From UBA9926 sp038131595 (GTDB lineage Bacteria > Pseudomonadota > Gammaproteobacteria > Pseudomonadales > Azotimanducaceae), in NCBI GenBank assembly GCA_038131595.1, contig JAYPPR010000008.1:1736001-1800000 (forward strand): a stretch of 64,000 nt of DNA. Reading direction: 5' to 3'. The notes beneath the pieces were generated by a model. It was not told where the DNA came from, searched no databases, and worked only from the letters and a program-made list of their open reading frames with translations. The translations under genes were made by a program, and so were the position numbers. This document shows, piece after piece, positions 44,038 to 51,647 of the stretch. Within the stretch, counting starts at the first letter, position 1. Every line of letters starts with the position of its first letter.

Positions 44038-45278
44038 GGGGTTTGCTCAATCACCTGATGATAAAGATCAAGATACTGCGCTGCTGCGCGTGACCAACTA
44101 AATTCCTTGGTAACGCGCGTAAGTCCGGCTTGACCTAGCGCGTGTCGGCGTTCTGAATCCTTGAGTAATGCGGTGATCGCCGCCGCCATTGCGCCGGGGT
44201 CTTGCACAGGGACCGTAATGCCAGCATCGCCGACAACTTCGGGTAATGCGCCTCCGCTGGTGCTCACCAAAGGGACTCCGCAGGCCATCGCTTCTCCGGC
44301 AGGAAATCCAAACCCCTCGTAAACCGAGGGTACTACCGCCAGGGTCGCCGATTGGTAGAGCGACACCATTTCCTCGGCTGTAACTCTACCCTTTTCGTCA
44401 ATGGCGTGGCCAATCTTCAAGTGCTCGATCAGCTTGCGAGTGTCTCCATCGGGCTTCAACGCGCCGATGAGTGTGAGCCGGACGAGAGGCTCATCGTGAA
44501 GCACGAGAGCGAAGGCGCGAAGCAGCGTATCCAACCCTTTGAGCGGTGAGTCGGCGCTCGCTGTCGTCATGATCGTGGGGGTTGGCCTATCTTTTTTCGT
44601 TCCAACCTCGTGGGAGGCCGGCTTGAAACGGTCGAGATCGATGCCGTTGTGAATCACGTGCAGTGATTGGCTGGGTAAACCGAAAGCAGATTCGATATCT
44701 GCTCTAGCGGCATGCGAGACAGTCACTTTATGTGCCAGCTGACGGATGACTTGTTTTTGCATGCGAAGGAATGAGTGCCATCGCTTGATGAGCAAGCGCA
44801 ATCCGAAGGTGTCGGCAGCCGCGAGTGCAATGTCCAGATCACGGGTGATGGGATGATGGATGGTGGTGACGACGGGTAAGCCCATTCGCTGAAGACCAAG
44901 GGTTCCCCAAGCAAGGCATTGGTTGTCGTGAATCACGTCATAAGTATTTGGGTTCGATTGAAAATATCGCTGGACTCGCCGCCCAAAGGTGTAAGGCTCT
45001 GGGAATCCGCCGGAGATCGTGCTGAAGTATTCAAACGCGTCCGTTACTGATCTGAGATATCTGAGACGAAACCGGCGGACATCCTCACCCTCAGCATACA
45101 AATCGAGGCTCGGCAGCTGAATCAGCGACACTCTCGGATCGAGCTCCGGATAAGGGGGGCCAGAGATGACGTCCACTTGGTGACCCGCCTCAACAAGAGC
45201 ACGGGATAGATAATAAAGGTAGACGCCTTGCCCCCCGCTGAACGGATTACTTCGATAGCCGAGGAGACAAATGTTCAT
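44028..45278 (-). CDS. Glycosyltransferase family 4
   Basis: A 416-residue GT-B fold glycosyltransferase. The N-terminal nucleotide-free domain contains GGQGVYLYYLSRAL near residue 15, a glycine-rich loop used by GT4 enzymes. The C-terminal donor domain carries VIHNGIDLDRFKP and the EX7E motif within EGFGFPAGEAMACGVPLVS, which binds the nucleotide sugar. It is first in the run GT4-methyltransferase-toroid. The acceptor is unknown; a lipid or polysaccharide is plausible. It faces metR divergently across 319 bases. Confidence 0.9.
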   Translation of the reverse strand: MNICLLGYRSNPFSGGQGVYLYYLSRALVEAGHQVDVISGPPYPELDPRVSLIQLPSLDLYAEGEDVRRFRLRYLRSVTDAFEYFSTISGGFPEPYTFGRRVQRYFQSNPNTYDVIHDNQCLAWGTLGLQRMGLPVVTTIHHPITRDLDIALAAADTFGLRLLIKRWHSFLRMQKQVIRQLAHKVTVSHAARADIESAFGLPSQSLHVIHNGIDLDRFKPASHEVGTKKDRPTPTIMTTASADSPLKGLDTLLRAFALVLHDEPLVRLTLIGALKPDGDTRKLIEHLKIGHAIDEKGRVTAEEMVSLYQSATLAVVPSVYEGFGFPAGEAMACGVPLVSTSGGALPEVVGDAGITVPVQDPGAMAAAITALLKDSERRHALGQAGLTRVTKEFSWSRAAAQYLDLYHQVIEQTPCR

Positions 45279-45597
45279 GATTCTCCCAAGTGAGCAAAGG
45301 GGCGCGAATACTGACCTACTGTTCTCAGGAATCAGCAGGATCGTTGCGGGGAAATTCGCTGCTTATGACGACTCCCTGCAGAGCCGAGAGTATAAACGGT
45401 TCATTTAGTTTCATCATGATGCTACTGGCAGCGGGAGGATGGTGGCCATATAAGGTGGACAGTTCTGCGAGCGCTTGCTCATTGCTTCCTCATTATCGAG
45501 TGGGGCCAGGAGGGTTACTGGGCCATGAGTGTCGCGCCGATGACCAAAAGTGAATAAAATTACGTTTAATAGCCATTAAATAGTAAATCAGTTCACT
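45279..45597. other. Divergent intergenic region, GT4 / metR
   Basis: About 320 bases between two divergent genes. No supportable gene. The last 60 bases before metR are AT-rich (GAATAAAATTACG, CATTAAATAGTAAAT) and probably hold the metR promoter. A partial MetR-box-like TGAATAAAATTAC is seen but does not match the consensus well. Confidence 0.5.
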
Positions 45598-46563
45598 ATG
45601 ATCGAGATTAGACATCTGAAAACGCTCGTCGCACTCCGAGATACTGGGAGTTTGGTGGACGCTGCCGAGCGGGTGCACCTCACGCAATCAGCCCTTTCTC
45701 ATCAACTGAAAGACCTTGAGGACCGGCTCGACTGCAAGATTTTTGTTCGGAAAACGAAGCCGCCTCGTTTTACCAGTGCCGGGCGTCGGTTGTTAGCTCT
45801 TGCCGATGAACTGCTTCCGACACTCGATCAAGCTGAGAGGGACATTGCAAGGCTGAGTGGTGGGGAAGCCGGTAGATTGCACATTGCTATTGAGTGTCAC
45901 AGTTGCTTCCAGTGGCTTGTGCCCTGTATCGATCAATTCCGAGCGAATTGGCCAGAAGTCGAGCTTGATCTAACGGGAGGCTTTAATTTTGCACCACTCC
46001 CCGCGCTAGCGAGGGGGGATTTAGATCTGGTGGTAACTTCCGATCCCGTCCCGATTTCTGGCATTCGTTATGTTCCCCTGTTTAGTTATGAGGCGCTTTT
46101 GGTGGTCGGCGCAAGGCATCCGCTGCTCGCTAAAATGCGAATCGAGCCGGTCGATCTCGCCGATCAAACCCTGATTATCTATCCTGTGGATAGAAGTCGG
46201 CTGGATGTGTTTACTCGGTTTCTTGATCCGGCGGATATTGAGCCCGCATCCGTTCGAACTGCTGAGCTCACCCCCATGATGTTGCAATTGGTGGCCAGTG
46301 GTCGGGGGGTGGCCTGCTTACCTAACTGGGCGGTCACGGAATATCTTCCTACAGGGAATATCTCAGTCAGACCCATTGGTGAGGATGGACTGTGGTGTAC
46401 CCTCTATGCCGCGATTCGCACCGACCAGTTTGACGACGCGTTTATTAAGGATTTCTTGAAAACGGCTCACGACACCTGCTTCAACCACTTAAACGGCATC
46501 AAGCGAGTGGAGCCGAGCGTCGATCCTTTCGAGCAAGCGAGTCAAGAGTCGGATGAGTGCTAG
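45598..46563 (+). CDS. metR: LysR-type regulator MetR
   Basis: MetR activates methionine synthesis genes with homocysteine as co-effector. The 321 residues align with E. coli MetR along the whole length. The HTH region IRHLKTLVALRDTGSLVDAA and THLTQ-like LTQSALSHQLKDLEDRL, then FVRKTKPPRFTSAGRRLL, are followed by IAIECHSCFQWLVP and IYPVDRSRLDVFTRFLDPA, which are MetR-specific. The metE gene usually found next to it is absent, so its targets lie elsewhere. Confidence 0.93.
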   Translation: MIEIRHLKTLVALRDTGSLVDAAERVHLTQSALSHQLKDLEDRLDCKIFVRKTKPPRFTSAGRRLLALADELLPTLDQAERDIARLSGGEAGRLHIAIECHSCFQWLVPCIDQFRANWPEVELDLTGGFNFAPLPALARGDLDLVVTSDPVPISGIRYVPLFSYEALLVVGARHPLLAKMRIEPVDLADQTLIIYPVDRSRLDVFTRFLDPADIEPASVRTAELTPMMLQLVASGRGVACLPNWAVTEYLPTGNISVRPIGEDGLWCTLYAAIRTDQFDDAFIKDFLKTAHDTCFNHLNGIKRVEPSVDPFEQASQESDEC

Positions 46564-46707
46564 GGGCGATGGCGCGTCATTGAAAGTCTGGTCAACCAAC
46601 TTAGGAACTGTTGATTTGTTTCCAGGTGCTGTTGAATGATCCTTAGTCACCCAAAGTTACTCAAATTTGGTCACGCAGAGATGATCAACCGCGTAGGAAT
46701 CCACATT

Positions 46708-46740
46708 AAAAAGCCCCAGGATGCTTCACACCCTGGGGCT
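46708..46740 (-). terminator. Rho-independent terminator ending the minus-strand RNA
   Basis: On the minus strand AGCCCCAGG pairs with CCTGGGGCT across an eleven-base-plus loop and is followed by TTTTAA. On the plus strand no T-run follows, so it acts leftward. Confidence 0.9.
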
Positions 46741-46911
46741 CTGTCTTAACGTATGGGAGCGGACTCCGAGTTAATTTAACTCGGAGGCTCCCTTCTTAGA
46801 CTGACTATTGATGGGATCACCTCCTTTTTTCGGTCAGGGTGTTGACGAAAGCGCTGGAGGTTCCCCCTGGTTAGAACGTCTGCGCTGGGATACGGCTTGT
46901 TACCAAACCGT
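46708..46911 (-). ncRNA. Candidate structured RNA with a 16S 3'-end complement
   Basis: A promoter, three strong hairpins and a terminator define a transcript of roughly 205 nt that encodes no convincing protein. Near its 5' end TACGGTTTG pairs with CAAGCCGTA around a GTAA tetraloop (9 pairs). At 46792-46755 a long hairpin (GGGAGC/GCTCCC outside, CTCCGAGTT/AACTCGGAG inside) precedes the terminator. Between them, A-rich and probably unpaired, lies AAGGAGGTGATCC at 46826-46814, a perfect 13-base complement of the 16S rRNA 3' end. No ATG, GTG or TTG follows at normal ribosome-site spacing. It could instead be a long 3' UTR of the upstream oxidase gene. Confidence 0.6.
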
Positions 46912-46917
46912 ACTTTG

Positions 46918-46946
46918 AATTTATGATGTACGTCGAGGGGTGTCAA
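46918..46946 (-). promoter_or_regulatory. Sigma70-type promoter for the candidate RNA
   Basis: Reading leftward, TTGACA (46946-46941) and TAAATT (46923-46918) are exactly 17 bases apart. It lies just after the stop of the pyridoxamine-oxidase-like gene. Transcription would start near 46911. Confidence 0.7.
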
Positions 46947-46965
46947 AGAGTTTTGCCTCCCTGCT

Positions 46966-47550
46966 TTATGGAACCAGAAAATCCTCGGCCCACGCTTCAT
47001 CAATCCAGCGAAAACGGGCTCGACGATGGGGTGTTTCGTTTTGTGTCAGATCGAGCCGCTCGATTTGGTGAAGTGCAATATCGACGGCAATCGCTTCAAT
47101 AGGTGGGGTGAGTGACTCTGGGTCTAGCGCAGCAGCCATTGACTCAAAGGCCTGGTCAAAGTCCTCGCTCGAATGATAAGGCTCACTTTGGGCAGCGCGA
47201 GCGGCATAAAAATAGTCGAGCAATTTGGCTCGCAGAGGCCTTCGATGCCAATTGTTTTCAATGTCTGCGCGCGAGGCCATGGCTGCGGCACCGCTCAGCC
47301 GATATTGAATTTGAATTGAGGGATACCAAAGCAGAATCTGACAAGCGCTGTTTGCTGAGAGTGCCTGCCATTTGGGACTAGAAGCATTGATAAAGAGGCG
47401 CACACTTCGCTCCGATACCTCTCTTAGTACCAGCGTTCGAACAGAAGGGCTCCCGTCCGCGTCAACCGTCGCGAGATAACACACTTGACCCGTGGGGTCG
47501 TTGGCCTCGAGTGCGCGTGCCCTGTCTTCCCTTATTTGCTCAATGATCAT
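46966..47550 (-). CDS. Pyridoxamine 5'-phosphate oxidase-like flavoprotein
   Basis: A protein of about 194 residues with the split-barrel FMN-binding fold of PNPOx-like enzymes: TGQVCYLATVDADGSPSVRTLVL at the N-terminus, then FINASSPKWQALSANSACQILLWYP, where FMN phosphate contacts are expected. The canonical C-terminal RLRDRI-type substrate motif of PdxH is absent; the end instead reads RRARFRWIDEAWAEDFLVP. PLP synthesis is therefore not assured, and another FMN- or F420-using oxidoreductase is possible. The ATG at 47550 overlaps the stop of the small gene upstream as TGATG. Confidence 0.72.
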   Translation of the reverse strand: MIIEQIREDRARALEANDPTGQVCYLATVDADGSPSVRTLVLREVSERSVRLFINASSPKWQALSANSACQILLWYPSIQIQYRLSGAAAMASRADIENNWHRRPLRAKLLDYFYAARAAQSEPYHSSEDFDQAFESMAAALDPESLTPPIEAIAVDIALHQIERLDLTQNETPHRRARFRWIDEAWAEDFLVP

Positions 47551-47819
47551 CACTGGTTGATGCCTGTTTCATTTGAGTAAGCCGCGACCTCCTCCTGATT
47601 AAGGTAAACCCTGACTGAGAGCGATTGGCCTTCCCGTTCGCAAATAGCCTCGATATATTCGTGCCACTCGTAACCGGTTTGAACGGTGCTCGATAGCTTG
47701 GTCTTTGTCTCGCAGCGTGCTTCATCCCTACAGATGCCGTTGACCCACAGGCTGATGATTTGATCAGATTCTCGAACGTTGATCTGCGCGCCTCTGCAAA
47801 GTAGATCGATGAGTTGCAT
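47550..47819 (-). CDS. Hypothetical protein of about 89 residues
   Basis: I do not recognise a family. MQLIDLLCRGAQINVRESD begins at the ATG at 47819, with AAGGGA about ten bases upstream. Three cysteines are scattered (LLCRG, GICRDEARC, AICERE) with no clear metal pattern, and the second half is strand-like and charged. It overlaps the oxidase-like gene by one base, which favours co-translation. A longer overlapping frame starting at 47920 was judged non-coding. Confidence 0.6.
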   Translation of the reverse strand: MQLIDLLCRGAQINVRESDQIISLWVNGICRDEARCETKTKLSSTVQTGYEWHEYIEAICEREGQSLSVRVYLNQEEVAAYSNETGINQ

Positions 47820-47942
47820 GCCATGCTTTCCCTTTTCAACCAAGTGCTCAGAGCGTTAGGCGCAATGATGAACGAGGTGCTTATCCGATAGTGCCGAAAT
47901 ACGGTATCATTCGCGCCCAATCGGATCTACAGGAAGGCAGCC

Positions 47943-48110
47943 ATGGCGAAGATGGATGAAGCTCGGGAAGCAGCACAAGCAATCGCATCGGGTCTGAAGC
48001 AATTGGGCCCTGACAGAAAAGTTGCATTGTCCACGCACAAAACTAAAGCTTTGATTGTTGCCCTTGAGAAAAAAGCGGCGAAACTCGTTGCTGCACTTGA
48101 TGGCGAGTAG
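47943..48110 (+). CDS. Small helical protein of 55 residues
   Basis: An ATG at 47943 with GGAAGG upstream opens a short frame ending at TAG 48108-48110. The product is lysine- and alanine-rich and helical in appearance: AREAAQAIASGLKQL and KTKALIVALEKKAAKLVAAL. It has no cysteine and no membrane span. It may be a small nucleic-acid- or protein-binding helix bundle, but no family is recognised. It is divergent from the hypothetical gene at 47819 and lies 60 bases before the dioxygenase gene. Confidence 0.55.
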   Translation: MAKMDEAREAAQAIASGLKQLGPDRKVALSTHKTKALIVALEKKAAKLVAALDGE

Positions 48111-48170
48111 CGCGTCGCGGTGAACACTGAGGCAGCCTAGCTTCAAGCGTTTACCAGTAAAGAGAACAGC

Positions 48171-49013
48171 ATGGGTGCGATAACCATTAGTGCGGTGTCT
48201 GGGGCTCTTGGCGGGATGGTAGAGAATATTGACCTCTCGCAGCCACTCACCGAGCCAACGCTCATAGAGCTAAAGCAGGCACTCGCCGAGTACGAGGTCC
48301 TATTCTTTCGTAACCAGGAAATGTCCCCTTCAGATCATTTGCGGCTAGCGAAGCACTTCGGTCAGCCGCAGTTGCATGAAGCGTACCCCCACGTTGATGG
48401 TCATCCAGAAATCACTATTTTGGAGAACGACCGCGAGAACCCTTCTAAAATTGAGGTCTGGCATACGGATATGACGTTCAGGCCTTGCCCACCGCTCGGT
48501 TCGATCTTGCACGGCGTCAGTATCCCGGAGCGAGGGGGGGACACCCTCTTTGCCAGTTTGAGCAGTGCCTACGAAAGTTTGTCTACGCCGCTGAAAGCTT
48601 TTGTCGAGGGATTAACAGCGGTCCACGACTTCAGCTATGGATTTAAGGAATCGCTCGCAGAGCCGGGTGGCCGAGAGCGATTGAAGCAAATGGTCGAGGA
48701 CAATCCTCCAGTCGAACACCCCGTCGTAATCGAGCATCCGGTGACGCGAAAGAAAGGGCTGTACGTTAATGCGCTGTTTACGACGCATATCAAAGAACTG
48801 CGTCCAGACGAATCAAAGTCAGTGCTGTCGCACCTATACCAGCACATTGTTTTGCCCGAGCACTGCTGTCGGTTCTCCTGGGAAGAGAACAGCGTTGCCT
48901 TTTGGGATAACCGCATCACGCAGCACAAGCCAGTGAACGACTATTGGCCGCAGCACCGCAAGATGCAGCGAATCACCATCGACGATGGAGCGCGCCCGAG
49001 CGGCACTAATTAG
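48171..49013 (+). CDS. TauD/TfdA-family Fe(II)/2-oxoglutarate dioxygenase
   Basis: A 280-residue dioxygenase of the TauD group. The iron-binding facial triad starts with HTD in KIEVWHTDMTF near residue 100, and the distal histidine is in WDNRITQHKPVNDYW. Typical early segments are ALAEYEVLFFRNQEMSP and FGQPQLHEAYP. TauD-type enzymes hydroxylate sulfonates, herbicides or other small organics; the substrate here is unknown. Its last eight bases overlap the convergent alpha/beta hydrolase gene. Confidence 0.9.
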   Translation: MGAITISAVSGALGGMVENIDLSQPLTEPTLIELKQALAEYEVLFFRNQEMSPSDHLRLAKHFGQPQLHEAYPHVDGHPEITILENDRENPSKIEVWHTDMTFRPCPPLGSILHGVSIPERGGDTLFASLSSAYESLSTPLKAFVEGLTAVHDFSYGFKESLAEPGGRERLKQMVEDNPPVEHPVVIEHPVTRKKGLYVNALFTTHIKELRPDESKSVLSHLYQHIVLPEHCCRFSWEENSVAFWDNRITQHKPVNDYWPQHRKMQRITIDDGARPSGTN

Positions 49014-49908
49014 AAAGTACTTTGATCAGGCGCGCGGTTTCCCGTGGCTGATCAAGGAGCACATGATGCGCTGCGTCATCGACCCAGTGCCATCGCTCTG
49101 GTTTGAAGCTTGCTCTTGCGGCCAGCAAATTGTCCTGCCCTGTTTCCAGCGTGTCCTGATAGAACACACTCTCCTTTCCTGTGATGAGTCCTATGGGTAT
49201 CGCTAATTGTCGTAACATCTCGGCAGGGGAGTAGGTTGTGTCCGGAGGCCTTAGTCGCTCTAGCAATGTCAGATCGAGCTTAAAGCGAAATCCTTGATCG
49301 GTCTCTGTGATCGCGTGTCGAGCGATGTGTTGGATAAGCTCAGGCTGGCGGATCCGTTGAGCGGGCCGTAACCGAAATCGCTTGATTGCCTCGTGCTCAG
49401 TATCGAAATAGTGAATCTTGGCCAGACGGTTAGCACCCTGGTTGGTTGATGATGTATCTCGGCGAACCCTTCTCGCGCGCAACGGGGAATCAATGATCGT
49501 AAGCCGTGAAGCGAGTTCAGGTTCGCTGAAGCAGGCGATTCGCGCGACGGTACCCCCGAAGCTATGTCCGACGATGATTGGCCTTGAGACCTCTGCATCT
49601 TCACATACCGTCATTAGCTCACGCGTGTAGATGTTGTAGTCATATTGAACTCGATGGTCGCTATCGCCGCAGCCAGAAAGGTCAACGGCAATGATGTCAA
49701 AGTCCTTGCGAAGATGGATTGCGACTGCATCCCACCAGTGGGCGTGCGCTGCATGCCCATGCACGAGCAACACTGTGGCTTTATTGGGCTGGTGCCAACG
49801 AAGGTAGTGGATGGCGGCACCCTTGACCTCGGTGAAGTGGCTCGCGGGCGGATGGTGATGAATGTCAGCGATCATAAATCGCGCTCTTGAGGGACGAGGA
49901 AATGGCAT
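49006..49908 (-). CDS. Alpha/beta hydrolase
   Basis: The oxyanion-hole segment is LLVHGHAAHAHWWDAVA and the nucleophile elbow is IVGHSFGGTVARIA, with serine as nucleophile, so it is an esterase/amidase-type hydrolase rather than an epoxide hydrolase. The acid and histidine are likely in GLITGKESVFYQD and WVDDAAHHVLLDQP. The start is uncertain: 49908 (MPFPRPS) or 49875 (MIADIHH) are both possible, and the longer frame to 50178 would overlap the divergent TRAP gene and is rejected. The natural ester substrate is unknown. Confidence 0.85.
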   Translation of the reverse strand: MPFPRPSRARFMIADIHHHPPASHFTEVKGAAIHYLRWHQPNKATVLLVHGHAAHAHWWDAVAIHLRKDFDIIAVDLSGCGDSDHRVQYDYNIYTRELMTVCEDAEVSRPIIVGHSFGGTVARIACFSEPELASRLTIIDSPLRARRVRRDTSSTNQGANRLAKIHYFDTEHEAIKRFRLRPAQRIRQPELIQHIARHAITETDQGFRFKLDLTLLERLRPPDTTYSPAEMLRQLAIPIGLITGKESVFYQDTLETGQDNLLAARASFKPERWHWVDDAAHHVLLDQPRETARLIKVLSN

Positions 49909-49932
49909 AGTATAAGGGCACGTCAGGAAAAA

Positions 49933-51084
49933 TTGATCGAGGTGCTTTTGGCGAATCCATGGAACAATCGAACGGCGCTCATCGCCATCGGGACAGCCTT
50001 TGTCGTTGGTGCTGTGGTGGCCTTGAGTTTGAGCGATCGCGGAGAATCCGTTGCTCGGCAAGCCACCCTCGATGGTGAAACGGTTCAGACTCCCGTTCGT
50101 TGGCGAACGCCGGTGGCATTCGGGACGAACCTGCCTGCTCTCGGTGACAACATCTTGTACGTGACCGACGCAATCCAAGCGTCATCGGGTGGCCGGATTC
50201 AGTTGGAAGTCTATGAGCCGGGTATGCTCGTTCCGGCGTTTAGCATCACTGAGAGCGTCAGGGACGGAAAGCTTGAGGCGGGCTACACCTGGCTCGGGTA
50301 TGACCAGGGTCGCATTCCCGCAACGCCTTTAATATCCGCTGTGCCTTTTGGTATGGAACCCTGGGAATTCACGGCGTGGTACTTTGAAGCAGGGGGCCAA
50401 GCGCTCGCTGAAAAACTTTATGCTCCGCACAATATCCATCCGATTTTGTGCGGGATCATTGGCCCAGAAACGGCAGGTTGGTTTCGTTTTCCGATTCAGC
50501 GGCTCGAGGACTTTGAGGGATTAAAGATTCGGTTTGCTGGGCTGGGCGGCAGGGTGCTGCAGCGCCTTGGCGCGTCGGTTACTTTGATTCCAGGTGGTGA
50601 GATTTACCAAGCGCTTGAAAAAGGAGCAATCGATGCGACTGAGTACTCCCTTCCCAATGTCGATCAGCGACTTGGTTTCGCAGATGTTGCGAGCTTTAAC
50701 TACTTTCCAGGCTGGCATCAGACGTTTACCGCCTCGCATCTGGTGGTCAATAAAGATAAGTGGGCGCAGCTTGCCTCAGCTGACCAAGCGCTGATTGAGA
50801 TGGCCTGCACGGCAGGTGTCACGCGGAACCTCGCAAGGGGTGAGGCGCTACAGGGAAGCGTGATCGAGGGTTTCGATCAAATCGGGGTGACACCGATTCG
50901 GTTTGACCGGTCATTGCTCAAATCACTCCAACGGGTCTCAGAGGAAGTGCTCGAGCAAGAGGCCGCTAAAGATGCTGATTTCGCTGAGATATTAAAATCG
51001 CAACAGCAGTTTCTCACCACTTACAGGAGCTGGAAATCGTTAGCCTATTTGCCAAGGGACTTTGACACGGCGGAAGGTCAGTGA
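49933..51084 (+). CDS. TRAP transporter solute-binding subunit (DctP family)
   Basis: A 383-residue solute receptor for a TRAP transporter. An N-terminal hydrophobic segment (TALIAIGTAFVVGAVVALSLS) serves as signal or membrane anchor. DctP-type features are IQLEVYEPGMLVPAFSITESV, GYTWLGYDQGRIP, FRFPIQRLEDFEGLKIRFAG and GGEIYQALEKGAIDATEYSL, where the arginine that binds organic carboxylates usually sits in KIR. The start is a TTG with AGGA close upstream. The gene overlaps dctQ by four bases. Confidence 0.9.
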   Translation: MIEVLLANPWNNRTALIAIGTAFVVGAVVALSLSDRGESVARQATLDGETVQTPVRWRTPVAFGTNLPALGDNILYVTDAIQASSGGRIQLEVYEPGMLVPAFSITESVRDGKLEAGYTWLGYDQGRIPATPLISAVPFGMEPWEFTAWYFEAGGQALAEKLYAPHNIHPILCGIIGPETAGWFRFPIQRLEDFEGLKIRFAGLGGRVLQRLGASVTLIPGGEIYQALEKGAIDATEYSLPNVDQRLGFADVASFNYFPGWHQTFTASHLVVNKDKWAQLASADQALIEMACTAGVTRNLARGEALQGSVIEGFDQIGVTPIRFDRSLLKSLQRVSEEVLEQEAAKDADFAEILKSQQQFLTTYRSWKSLAYLPRDFDTAEGQ

Positions 51085-51647
51085 TGAAAGACGGGCCCCA
51101 TTCCTCGGATTGGATGGAATCTATCGAATCCGCGATCAATGCCCTGGGAAAGGGTCTAGGCCTTATTTGGTTGCTGCTCATGCTGGTGATTCTCGTCAAC
51201 GTGATCAGTCGATATCTCTTTAATCAGGGGTTTATTCAGCTTGAAGAGTTGCAATGGCATCTTTACGCCACAGGGTTCTTGTTGGGGTTATCCTTTGCGG
51301 TTACCCAGGATGTCCATGTTCGAGTCGACGTTTTAAGGGAACGCTGGTCACCAGAATTACGAGCATGGATCGAGATCTACGGCATTCTGTTATTGCTTCT
51401 TCCGTTCATTGTGTTGGTATTGGTCGCGTCCTGGCCCTTTGTTACCTATTCCTTCACGACCTCAGAGATCTCTCAGGCCCCTGGCGGCTTACCATTGCGG
51501 TGGGTGATTAAGAGTGTTTTGCCGCTAGGCTTCCTTTTGCTCGCGTTAGCAACGGTCGCACGCCTGGCCAAAGTAGGGCGACAGTTGTTTGGTGCTCGCA
51601 ACAAAGCTGAAATACCCTCGCAAGATCAAACCGAGGTGTCATCGTGA
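51081..51647 (+). CDS. TRAP transporter small membrane subunit (DctQ family)
   Basis: A 188-residue protein with four hydrophobic spans: GLIWLLLMLVILVNVISRYLF, LYATGFLLGLSFAVTQ, GILLLLLPFIVLVLVASWPF and VLPLGFLLLALATVARLA. LEELQWHLYATGFLLGLSFA is the characteristic DctQ segment. It links the solute receptor to the large permease. Four-base overlaps with both neighbours show tight coupling of the operon. Confidence 0.92.
   Translation: MMKDGPHSSDWMESIESAINALGKGLGLIWLLLMLVILVNVISRYLFNQGFIQLEELQWHLYATGFLLGLSFAVTQDVHVRVDVLRERWSPELRAWIEIYGILLLLLPFIVLVLVASWPFVTYSFTTSEISQAPGGLPLRWVIKSVLPLGFLLLALATVARLAKVGRQLFGARNKAEIPSQDQTEVSS

Noticed and set aside
45290..45553. 87-codon frame upstream of metR
   Set aside because: No ribosome site, no family features, and it sits in a divergent promoter region.
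47540..47920. 126-codon minus-strand frame over the small hypothetical gene
   Set aside because: Overlaps the better-supported frame at 47550-47819 and has no start signal or family match.
49909..50178. N-terminal extension of the alpha/beta hydrolase gene
   Set aside because: It would overlap the divergent TRAP receptor gene and shows no family similarity.
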